Under the pieces are notes generated by a model. That model had not been told where the DNA came from, did not search any database, and saw nothing but the letters and a program-made list of their open reading frames with translations. 64,000 nucleotides of DNA from an uncultured Cohaesibacter sp. Its GTDB lineage: Bacteria; Pseudomonadota; Alphaproteobacteria; Rhizobiales; Cohaesibacteraceae. The position numbers and the translations under genes are program-made. The stretch is from assembly GCF_963677725.1 (NCBI RefSeq), contig NZ_OY782507.1, forward strand, positions 3,532,501 to 3,596,500, given 5' to 3'. How positions within the stretch are numbered: the first letter of the stretch is position 1; each line of letters starts with the position of its first letter. This document shows positions 10,455-17,740 of the stretch, piece after piece.

Positions 10455-11798
10455 ATGACGAGCCAAACGAAAATTTTGCTTGCCGAGGATGAAGACGAGG
10501 TCCGCTTTGCCCTGAAGCAGGGGTTGGAACTTGCGGGCTATGCGGTCATCGAATTTGACAGCCGCGAGGGGATCCTTGAAACCATCTCGCGTCATTTGGA
10601 CGGCATTCTGATTTCCGACATTCGACTGGGCACTGAAGATGGGCTTGATCTTATGCAGCATGTCCATGAGCTTGATGACGCCTTCCCGGTGATCCTGATC
10701 ACCGGCCACGGGGATGTGCCGTTGGCGGTGGAAGCGATGCGGCTTGGGGCTTATGACTTCATTGAAAAACCCTTCCCGGTTGCGGTGCTGGTGGGGGTAG
10801 TTGCACGAGCGGTGGAAAAAAGGCGGTTGGTGCTGGAGAACCGCGCCTTGCGGCAGGAGCTGGCCGAGGAAAGCAAGCTTGAGGGGCGGCTCGTTGGTCA
10901 GTCCCTAGCCATGCAGCGGTTGCGGTCCGAGATTTTGGCCTTGGCGGATACGGATGCGGATATTCTGATTGAGGGGGAAACCGGTTCGGGCAAGGAAATG
11001 GTCGCCCGTGCGTTGCATGAAGAAGGCTGCCGGTCCGGTGCGCCCTTCGTCGCGCTTAATTGTGGGGGGTTGCCAGCGGAAATCATCGAATCCGAATTGT
11101 TTGGCCATCTGCAAGGGGCCTTTACAGGGGCTTCGGCAAAACGGGTGGGCAAGCTGCAATATGCCAATGGCGGTACGGTGTTTCTCGATGAAATCGAAAC
11201 CATGCCGCTCGAATTGCAGGTCAAGTTGCTCCGAGTCATCGAGGAGCGGGCTGTCGAACCCTTGGGCAGCAACGAGTTGATCCCGCTTGATATCCGTTTC
11301 ATTGCCGCGACCAAGACCGACCTGGAAGAAGCCGGGCGACGGGGGACGTTCCGGCCTGATCTCTTTTATCGGCTGAATGTGGTGACCTTGCAGATCCCGC
11401 CTTTACGAGACCGCAAGGAAGACATTCCTGACCTGTTCAACTTTCTGGCACGTGGGGCGAGGTCCCGTTATCGCAAGGATATCCCTGATCTGACCCGCGC
11501 CTTGCTTGACCGTTTGATGGCCTATGACTGGCCGGGCAATGTGCGTGAATTGCGCAATGCGGCGGACCGGTTCGTGCTGGGGCTGTCGCTTGGCTTGGCC
11601 GACGGTCAGGATGTGCCCGCTGGTGCTTCTGCGCCAGCAGAGGCAGCGACCCTGCCAGAACGGGTTGGGGCCTATGAGCGGCAGTTGATAGCCGAAGCGT
11701 TGAAAGAACAGGGGGGCTGTCGCACCAAAACCGCTGACAGCCTCGGCCTTGGCCGCAAGACTTTGTATGACAAGTTGAAGAAATACGGCCTCGAATAG
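10455..11798 (+). CDS. dctD: Sigma-54-dependent response regulator DctD
   Basis: This cytosolic enhancer-binding protein activates sigma-54 promoters when phosphorylated by DctB. The 447 residues comprise a receiver (acidic pocket AEDED, phosphoacceptor Asp55 in ISDIRLG, Lys in EKPFP), an AAA+ domain with Walker A GETGSGKE, the sigma-54 contact loop GAFTGA and DEIETMP, and a C-terminal Fis-type HTH (CRTKTADSLGLGRKTLYDKL). The ATG at 10455 follows GAGG and places the receiver properly; an upstream in-frame ATG at 10419 adds 12 unlikely residues. The sigma-54 promoter and palindromes just downstream, before dctP, are its obvious target. Confidence 0.93.
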   Translation: MTSQTKILLAEDEDEVRFALKQGLELAGYAVIEFDSREGILETISRHLDGILISDIRLGTEDGLDLMQHVHELDDAFPVILITGHGDVPLAVEAMRLGAYDFIEKPFPVAVLVGVVARAVEKRRLVLENRALRQELAEESKLEGRLVGQSLAMQRLRSEILALADTDADILIEGETGSGKEMVARALHEEGCRSGAPFVALNCGGLPAEIIESELFGHLQGAFTGASAKRVGKLQYANGGTVFLDEIETMPLELQVKLLRVIEERAVEPLGSNELIPLDIRFIAATKTDLEEAGRRGTFRPDLFYRLNVVTLQIPPLRDRKEDIPDLFNFLARGARSRYRKDIPDLTRALLDRLMAYDWPGNVRELRNAADRFVLGLSLGLADGQDVPAGASAPAEAATLPERVGAYERQLIAEALKEQGGCRTKTADSLGLGRKTLYDKLKKYGLE

Positions 11799-11830
11799 AT
11801 CTTGATGATCGGCGCAACCTTCAAAATGCA

Positions 11831-11883
11831 ATATGTGTGGGAATCGACACATATATAAAAATACGTGTAACGAAACCCACACA
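11831..11883 (+). promoter_or_regulatory. Candidate DctD upstream activating sites
   Basis: ATATGTGT (11831-11838) and ACACATAT (11847-11854) form a perfect inverted repeat with an 8-base spacer. A second arm pair, TGTGTGGG (11834-11841) and CCCACACA (11876-11883), overlaps it. They lie about 100-150 bp upstream of the -24/-12 element, the usual distance for enhancer sites of NtrC-family activators. DctD binding is inferred from position and symmetry. Confidence 0.6.
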
Positions 11884-11980
11884 GTTTTCGCTGTCGCCAT
11901 GGATGAGTGATGCAATCGAGGTGGGGCTGATATGCGTTATTTTCAAGGCTTTGCGCGAAAAGTTACCGATTTTTAAAATT

Positions 11981-11996
11981 TGGCACGGGCGTTGCA
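11981..11996 (+). promoter_or_regulatory. Sigma-54 (-24/-12) promoter of dctPQM
   Basis: TGGCACG-GGCG-TTGCA matches the sigma-54 consensus TGGCACG-N4-TTGCW at every defined position. It stands 64 bp before the dctP start, which leaves a leader of about 50 nt. The DctD gene immediately upstream supplies the required AAA+ activator. Confidence 0.9.
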
Positions 11997-12059
11997 ATGA
12001 AGAGAGCATTCGCACAATGGGCAAAAGCCCTTGATATGACTCTCTGGGAGGAGACCCCG

Positions 12060-13055
12060 ATGAAGAAACTTGTTCTGGCTACAGCTTCTGCAGCCCTGAT
12101 GCTTGGTACTGCTGCTGCGTCTGCCAATTGTGATGACGGTGAGCTGGTCATCAAATTCAGCCACGTAACTGCATCCACCGGCCACCCAAAGGGTGAGGCT
12201 GCCGAACTGCTTGCCAAGCGTGTGAACGATGAGATGAACGGCAAGGCTTGCATGGAAGTTTTCCCGAACTCTCAGCTGTTCAACGACAATAAGGTGCTCG
12301 AAGCCCTGCTGCTGGGTGATGTGCAGCTGGCCGCCCCTTCGCTTGCCAAGTTCGAAAAATACACCAAGAAGTTCCGTCTGTTCGACCTGCCCTTCCTGTT
12401 CGAGAACATGGATGCAGTTGACCGCTTCCAGAATTCTGAGAATGGTCAGGCCATGCTCGATTCCATGCAGCGCAAGGGATTGCAGGGTTTGTCTTACTGG
12501 CACAATGGCATCAAAAACTTCTCTGCCAACAAACCTCTGGTTAAGCCGTCCGATGCTGCTGGCCTGAAATTCCGCGTGCAGACCTCTGAAGTGGCTGCGG
12601 CCATGATCGAGGCTCTGGATGCCAACCCGCAGAAACTGGCTTTTGCCGAAGTCTATGGTGCCTTGCAGACCGGCGTTGTAGATGGTCAGGAAAATACCTG
12701 GTCCAACATCTACACCAAGAAATTCTTCGAAGTGCAGGACGGTATCACCGAAACCAACCATCAGGTTCTCGACTATCTCGTGGTTACGTCCACCGAATGG
12801 TGGGATGGTCTGGATCCTGAAATCCGCGATCAGTTGAAGAAGATCATGGATGAAGTGGCCGCCGAGCGGAATGCTCTGTCTACCCAGATAAACGCTGAGA
12901 ACCGCGCCAAGATTCTTGAAGCCGGTGGTGTGATCCGTGAACTCAATGCCGAGCAGCGTCAGGCTTGGGTTGATGTGATGAAGCCTGTTTGGGATCAGTT
13001 CAAGGACGATATCGGTCAAAACCTGATCGATGCGGCTCTGGCTTCCAACCAATAA
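12060..13055 (+). CDS. dctP: TRAP dicarboxylate-binding protein DctP
   Basis: This periplasmic receptor of the DctPQM TRAP transporter probably binds succinate, malate or fumarate. The 331 residues include a Sec signal peptide (about 1-23, ending ASAN), then a DctP fold with 'IKFSHVTASTGHPKG', the carboxylate-binding Arg in GLKFRVQTS, and 'GVVDGQENTWSNIYTKKF'. The ATG at 12060 has a strong GGAGGAG site, so the ATG at 11997, which lies within the sigma-54 promoter region, is rejected. It is followed by a stable hairpin before dctQ, which suggests higher expression than the membrane subunits. Confidence 0.93.
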   Translation: MKKLVLATASAALMLGTAAASANCDDGELVIKFSHVTASTGHPKGEAAELLAKRVNDEMNGKACMEVFPNSQLFNDNKVLEALLLGDVQLAAPSLAKFEKYTKKFRLFDLPFLFENMDAVDRFQNSENGQAMLDSMQRKGLQGLSYWHNGIKNFSANKPLVKPSDAAGLKFRVQTSEVAAAMIEALDANPQKLAFAEVYGALQTGVVDGQENTWSNIYTKKFFEVQDGITETNHQVLDYLVVTSTEWWDGLDPEIRDQLKKIMDEVAAERNALSTQINAENRAKILEAGGVIRELNAEQRQAWVDVMKPVWDQFKDDIGQNLIDAALASNQ

Positions 13056-13076
13056 GCAACAGACCTGAATATTGCG

Positions 13077-13105
13077 GAGAGAAGGCAGATCGATTGCCTT
13101 CTCTC
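13077..13105 (+). promoter_or_regulatory. Intercistronic hairpin between dctP and dctQ
   Basis: GAGAGAAGGCA (13077-13087) and TGCCTTCTCTC (13095-13105) form a perfect 11-bp stem with a seven-base loop. No T-run follows, so it is more likely to stabilise the 3' end of a dctP message or attenuate read-through than to terminate fully. A second hairpin, AGCCCTG (13222-13228) with CAGGGCT (13235-13241), sits about 10 bases before the dctQ start and could mask its ribosome site. Confidence 0.65.
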
Positions 13106-13252
13106 TATATCTCAGATCTTTAAGGGCATCCGTTTGGGCGAATGTCGGCAGAGCCGCTTGCGCGCAAGATCATGACCCTTGCGGCTGGGGTGCCTTGAAG
13201 CGTTTTTCAATAACAATAAACAGCCCTGCCAAGACAGGGCTCGGGGGCGGGT

Positions 13253-13849
13253 ATGGAACGACTGTCTCGCATCATCACGAAATTTGAGGAAACGGTCATC
13301 TCGCTGCTTTTGGCGGGAATGGTGCTGCTGACCTTCTCGCAGGTGATTGCTCGTTATATTTTCAATTCCGGCTGGGGGGCTGCATTGGAAGCCACCACGC
13401 TGATGTATGCCTGGATGATCCTGTTTGGCGCATCCTATGGCATCAAGATCGGTGCCCATTTGGGGGTGGATGCCTTGATCGCGCTCTTTCCCAGCCGTCT
13501 GTTTCGGATTTTCGCCATTCTCGGTGCACTGACAGGTGTTGTCTATGCCTTGATGCTGTTCGATGGGTCGATGACCTATATCGGCAAGATGTATAAATTC
13601 AACATCGGCATGGAAGATCTGCATTTCCCGGACTGGTTCGCCAATGGCGTAGCACCGGCCATGGGTTTGGAGATTTATGACAATGAAGTGCCGCGTTGGC
13701 TGGCCTATTCCATCCTGCCCATTGGTCTTGCCCTGTTTGCCTTGCGTTGTTTGCAGGCCGCCTGGGCGATTGTGGTTGGTGATCGCAAAATGATCATCGC
13801 GAGCCACGAGGCAGAAGACCTCGTCGCTGAAAACAAAAACAAGGCATAA
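13253..13849 (+). CDS. dctQ: TRAP transporter small permease DctQ
   Basis: This is the four-helix small membrane subunit of DctPQM. The 198-residue protein has hydrophobic segments at about residues 15-35, 50-68, 85-110 and 145-165, and the family signature 'SQVIARYIFNSGWG..LEATTLMYAW'. The slightly long loop between helices 3 and 4 (about residues 110-140) contains KMYKFNIGMEDLHFPDW. It starts 197 bp after dctP and is followed by dctM after 11 bp. Confidence 0.92.
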   Translation: MERLSRIITKFEETVISLLLAGMVLLTFSQVIARYIFNSGWGAALEATTLMYAWMILFGASYGIKIGAHLGVDALIALFPSRLFRIFAILGALTGVVYALMLFDGSMTYIGKMYKFNIGMEDLHFPDWFANGVAPAMGLEIYDNEVPRWLAYSILPIGLALFALRCLQAAWAIVVGDRKMIIASHEAEDLVAENKNKA

Positions 13850-13860
13850 GGGACACGGGC

Positions 13861-15261
13861 ATGGAAACTCTCTTTCTTTTTTGCATGGTGCTCGGCCTGT
13901 TGCTGTTTGGTGCGCCGATCTCCATTTCGCTGGGCCTGTCCAGCGTTGTATTCATTCAGTTTTTCTCCAATGACAGCCTGTCTTCAATGGCCCAGAAGCT
14001 GTTTGAAGCGACCGAGCATTATACCTTGTTGGCGATCCCCTTCTTCATTCTGGCCTCCAGCTTCATGGCAACTGGCGGGGTGGCCAAGCGCATCATCCGC
14101 TTTGCCATTGCGGTGGTTGGACCTTTTCCCGGTGGCCTTGCCATGGCGGGTGTGTTTGCCTGCATGTTGTTCGCCGCGTTGTCGGGTTCATCGCCTGCAA
14201 CTGTGGTGGCCATTGGCACCATTGTCATTGCCGGCATGAAAGAGGTCGGCTATCCGAAGGAATTTGCCGCTGGCATCATTGCCAATGCGGGGACGCTGGG
14301 CATTCTCATTCCGCCTTCCATCGTCATGGTGGTTTATGCGGCGGCAACCGATGTGTCGGTGGGACGGATGTTCCTTGCGGGGATCATTCCGGGCCTGTTG
14401 GCTGGTTCGATGTTGATGCTTGGCATCTATATCGTCGCCAAGCGCAAGAATTATCCGCGTCAGCCTTGGAAAGGTGTCGGGGAGCTGGCGTCCGCTGCGG
14501 GAGATTCCGCTTTTGGCCTGTTCCTGATTGTCATCATTCTGGGCGGCATTTATGGCGGTGTCTTCACGCCGACCGAAGCGGCCGCCGTGGCAGCAGTTTA
14601 TGCGGCCTTTATCGCCTTGTTTGTCTATCGCGACATGGGGCCATTGCGAGACGTGTCCTGGCGTCGACCAAGTGAAGGCTTCTTTGAGGCAGCGATCCGG
14701 AACATCTATCTGACAGTGACCCGCTTTCCAGCCGCTTTGGTCCATGAAGACACCCAGAAGGTGATGACCAACTCGGCCAAGACGACCATCATGCTGATGT
14801 TCATCATTGCCAACGCCCTTTTGTTTGCCCATGTGCTGACGACCGAGCGGATCCCGCAGCAGATCACTGATCTGATGATCGGGGCGGGCTTTAACTGGTT
14901 CACCTTCCTGCTTGCGGTCAACTTGCTGCTGCTGATCGGTGGCCAGTTCATGGAGCCATCGGGTCTGTTGTTGATCGTCGCTCCGGTGGTCTTCCCTATC
15001 GCCATCGAGTTGGGTGTTGATCCGATCCATCTGGGCATCATCATGGTGGTGAATATGGAAATCGGCATGATCACCCCGCCGATTGGGCTCAACCTGTTCG
15101 TGACTTCTGGCATCACCGGCATGTCGCTGGTGCAGGTTGTCCGGGCCGCCCTTCCGTGGGTTGGTATCCTGATGATCTTCCTGGTTTTGGTGACCTATAT
15201 TCCATGGATCTCGACCGCCATTCCAACCGCATTGATGGGCCCGGAAACGGTCACGCGGTAA
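13861..15261 (+). CDS. dctM: TRAP transporter large permease DctM
   Basis: This is the main membrane subunit of the sodium-driven dicarboxylate importer. It has 466 residues and about a dozen hydrophobic segments, with typical DctM motifs 'GSSPATVVAIGTIVIAGM', 'GTLGILIPPSIVMVVY' and 'MITPPIGLNLFV'. The length is a little above the usual 430 because of a polar insert around residues 255-300 (RDMGPLRDVSWRRPSEGF). It is the last gene of dctPQM and is closed by the terminator at 15302. Confidence 0.94.
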   Translation: METLFLFCMVLGLLLFGAPISISLGLSSVVFIQFFSNDSLSSMAQKLFEATEHYTLLAIPFFILASSFMATGGVAKRIIRFAIAVVGPFPGGLAMAGVFACMLFAALSGSSPATVVAIGTIVIAGMKEVGYPKEFAAGIIANAGTLGILIPPSIVMVVYAAATDVSVGRMFLAGIIPGLLAGSMLMLGIYIVAKRKNYPRQPWKGVGELASAAGDSAFGLFLIVIILGGIYGGVFTPTEAAAVAAVYAAFIALFVYRDMGPLRDVSWRRPSEGFFEAAIRNIYLTVTRFPAALVHEDTQKVMTNSAKTTIMLMFIIANALLFAHVLTTERIPQQITDLMIGAGFNWFTFLLAVNLLLLIGGQFMEPSGLLLIVAPVVFPIAIELGVDPIHLGIIMVVNMEIGMITPPIGLNLFVTSGITGMSLVQVVRAALPWVGILMIFLVLVTYIPWISTAIPTALMGPETVTR

Positions 15262-15301
15262 CCACTGACAAACAATAAGAAAAGTCCCCGCACCTTATAA
15301 G

Positions 15302-15328
15302 GCCGCATCCATTGGATGCGGCTTTTTT
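15302..15328 (+). terminator. Terminator after dctM
   Basis: GCCGCATCC (15302-15310) pairs perfectly with GGATGCGGC (15314-15322) across ATT, and six T follow. The same 27 bases occur again after the second TRAP operon at 36467. Confidence 0.9.
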
Positions 15329-15331
15329 ACG

Positions 15332-16438
15332 TCAGGCAGGCGTCGGGCCAACATAGAGGGATTGTGGCCGGATCAACTTGTTGCTGGCATTCTGTTCCAT
15401 CACATGGGCGGTCCAACCTGCGGTTCTGCCAACGGCAAAGAGGGGCGTGAACAAGGTGCGATCAATGCCGATGCTGTCCAGAAGGATCGCGGTATAAAAT
15501 TCGACATTGGTGTCAAGGGTGCGGCCGGGCTTGTGCTTCTTGAGCGCTTTCAACGCAGCTTGCTCAATGGCCATGGCATGCTTGATCTTGTCTGAATGGT
15601 TGGCCATTTTGGCCAAACCTTCCTTCAGGATATCGGCTCTTGGGTCACGCACCCGATAAATGCGATGGCCAAAGCCCATCAGGCGACGGCCTGCCGCCAG
15701 CTCCGAGGCAATCCAAGCATCCGCTTTGTCCAGCTTGCCGATGGCTTCGATCATGTCAAGCACTGGGCCGGGAGCGCCCCCATGCAAGGGACCCTTTAGC
15801 GCACCGATGGCGCCGGAAATGGCCGAGCGCATGTCCGATTGCGTGGACGCGATCACCCGTGCCGTGAAGGTCGAGGCATTCAGACCATGATCACAAATCG
15901 TGACCAGATAGCGATCAAGGCTTTCCACTTCGTGGCTGCTCGGGGGCTCATCATGGAGCATGGTGAGAATATTTTCCGCAAAGCTGTGGTCCGGATTAGG
16001 GGGCACCAACGTCATTCCCTGCTTGGCACGGAAGCCGTTGGCCAGAAAGACCGGCAAGGCCGCCAGGATCGCCACCGGTTCCGATGTGGAGTTGTTGCTC
16101 GGAAGAGCATCGAGACAGGCCCGCATCCATTCGATAACATCAAGCTTTGGAGCCAATGGCTCAAGGAGGTGCGCAATCTCCATCGCCTGACTGCTTGCCG
16201 CTCCCAATCGGTCTCTAATGTTGGTGACGGGGTCTTTGGTAAAGCCAGACCAGAGGTCAGCGACGACATCTTCAAATGGGATTTGCCCTGCCACGTCCTC
16301 CATGCGTCGACCGCGCAGGATAAGCTCTCCTGCCGCGCCATCAACGTGGCTGAGGGTTGTTTCTGCGACGATGACATCATCAAGGCCAGGGGAAATATGG
16401 TGCTTTGACAGGGCAGATGGTGGGGTAACCGTATTCAT
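15332..16438 (-). CDS. Citrate synthase family protein (citrate/methylcitrate synthase-like)
   Basis: This is a short bacterial citrate synthase homologue of 368 residues, predicted to condense acetyl-CoA or another acyl-CoA with oxaloacetate. Expected active-site histidines are present: His184 (CDHGLNAS), His219 (GPLHGG) and His258 (GFGHRIY). The catalytic base, Asp in the NVDFY motif of known enzymes, is Glu313 here (NVEFY). The start is the ATG at 16438 with AGAGAGGA upstream; an in-frame ATG at 16516 lies in the operator region. It is divergent from the HTH-citrate synthase across 112 bp. It could be a specialised or weakened synthase working with that partner. The housekeeping gltA is expected elsewhere. 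Confidence 0.85.
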   Translation of the reverse strand: MNTVTPPSALSKHHISPGLDDVIVAETTLSHVDGAAGELILRGRRMEDVAGQIPFEDVVADLWSGFTKDPVTNIRDRLGAASSQAMEIAHLLEPLAPKLDVIEWMRACLDALPSNNSTSEPVAILAALPVFLANGFRAKQGMTLVPPNPDHSFAENILTMLHDEPPSSHEVESLDRYLVTICDHGLNASTFTARVIASTQSDMRSAISGAIGALKGPLHGGAPGPVLDMIEAIGKLDKADAWIASELAAGRRLMGFGHRIYRVRDPRADILKEGLAKMANHSDKIKHAMAIEQAALKALKKHKPGRTLDTNVEFYTAILLDSIGIDRTLFTPLFAVGRTAGWTAHVMEQNASNKLIRPQSLYVGPTPA

Positions 16439-16492
16439 TGGCAATCCTCTCTTTGGTTTGTATCTGCTCTTAGACTTGACGATCCAGTCATC

Positions 16493-16529
16493 ATTGATCA
16501 ATCTTGATTCAAACAATCAATATATCAAG
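16493..16529. promoter_or_regulatory. Palindromic operator candidates between the divergent citrate synthase genes
   Basis: ATTGATCAAT (16493-16502) is a perfect 10-base palindrome. It is followed directly by CTTGAT (16503-16508) and, after 15 bases, ATCAAG (16524-16529), with a further AATCAA between. The cluster of TTGAT/ATCAA half-sites fills the centre of the shared promoter region and ends 21 bp before the HTH-citrate synthase start. The adjacent protein with a DNA-binding domain is the natural candidate binder. This is inference from position and symmetry. Confidence 0.55.
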
Positions 16530-16550
16530 ACTTTGGTAGGGAGCGTGGCC

Positions 16551-17729
16551 ATGGCGGCCCTTTATATGACGGCGAAAGAAGCGGCGGCGGAATTGGGTGT
16601 GCGGGTTGAAACGCTCTATTCCTATGTTTCGCGCGGCTTTATCCGATCTCAGGCGGGACCGGGACGATCAAGGCTCTACGCATCGGAAGATGTGCGTGCC
16701 ATGCGGGTTCGCAATGGTGACGCTGTCACGGCCATCGGGTCTGAGGCGCGGGATAGTGGCGATGTCATCCGGTCGAGCTTGACTTATATTGACGATAAAG
16801 GACCGCATTATTGTGGCCGATCGGCAATCGAGTTGGCCCAGCATGGGACATTGGAGGCGACAGCAACGCTTTTGTGGAACTGCGGTGCGGTCAATCCTTT
16901 CAATCGCGAAAAGCCGCGTCGTCCGATTGCCTCAGCACCTTCTGCCTTGCGCCCTGTTGAACGGGCCATGGTCATGCTGTCGGCTTGGCCGTTGGTTGAC
17001 CGTTCAGCCTATGCGCTGCATCCCTCTATTCTCTGGGCTCATGGTGTGGATCTTTGTCGGCTGGTTGCTTCCGAGCTGGTCAATGCTCCGCCGGATGCGG
17101 TCCCAATTGTCGATATCATTGCCAAGGGCTGGGGCATCAATGGGGAGGTGGACCGGCGGTTGATCAGTATGGCTCTGGTGCTGTCCGCAGATCATGAGCT
17201 GAATTCGAGCGCCTATGCGGTGCGGGTGGCTGCCTCTACCGGTGCGCCCTTGCATGCGGCCATCGTTGCAGGCATGGGGGCTTTTCTAGGGCCAAAACAC
17301 GGCGCTGCCAGCGAACGGGTGGATCACTGGTTTGAAGGCATGGTGCGTGAGGCTGATCCGGCATTGGCGTTGGAGAAGCAATTGATGCGGGCGGAAGAGC
17401 TGCCCGGCTTTGGACATTTGCTCTATCAGAACCCGGATCCACGGGCAAAATGCCTGATGGACGCGATACGAGCGGCGCATCCTGATCATGGCGATGTCAT
17501 GTTGGCCGATCAGCTGGTTGAACAGGCCCGGACCTTGTTTGGCATTGCGCCGAATATCGATTTCTCGCTTGCGCTGTTAAAACGGGTTCTGACCTTGCCA
17601 GAAGGGGCGGGGATGGTGCTCTTTTGTGCCGGGCGCATGGTTGGCTGGATTGGCCATGCGTTGGAGCAAAATAAAAGCGGCGCGCAGATCCGCCCGCGCG
17701 CGCTCTATGTTGGCCCCAAGGGCATCTAG
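16551..17729 (+). CDS. Citrate synthase family protein with N-terminal helix-turn-helix
   Basis: The 392-residue protein joins a MerR/excisionase-type winged HTH to a citrate synthase fold. The HTH spans about residues 6-56 (MTAKEAAAELGVRVETLYSY, then RLYASEDVRAM). The synthase part starts near residue 70 and keeps His215 (ADHELNSS), His250 (GPKHGAA), His289 (GFGHLLY) and Asp337 (NIDFS), so catalysis looks possible. The ATG at 16551 follows TAGGGAG; the reading frame runs further upstream but overlaps the divergent gene. Such fusions are annotated in other alphaproteobacteria, but I know of no established function. Plausible roles are a metabolite-sensing repressor of the divergent synthase, or a DNA-binding enzyme. 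It converges on the next gene with a 12-bp gap. Confidence 0.85.
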   Translation: MAALYMTAKEAAAELGVRVETLYSYVSRGFIRSQAGPGRSRLYASEDVRAMRVRNGDAVTAIGSEARDSGDVIRSSLTYIDDKGPHYCGRSAIELAQHGTLEATATLLWNCGAVNPFNREKPRRPIASAPSALRPVERAMVMLSAWPLVDRSAYALHPSILWAHGVDLCRLVASELVNAPPDAVPIVDIIAKGWGINGEVDRRLISMALVLSADHELNSSAYAVRVAASTGAPLHAAIVAGMGAFLGPKHGAASERVDHWFEGMVREADPALALEKQLMRAEELPGFGHLLYQNPDPRAKCLMDAIRAAHPDHGDVMLADQLVEQARTLFGIAPNIDFSLALLKRVLTLPEGAGMVLFCAGRMVGWIGHALEQNKSGAQIRPRALYVGPKGI

Positions 17730-17740
17730 AGCATCCCGTC

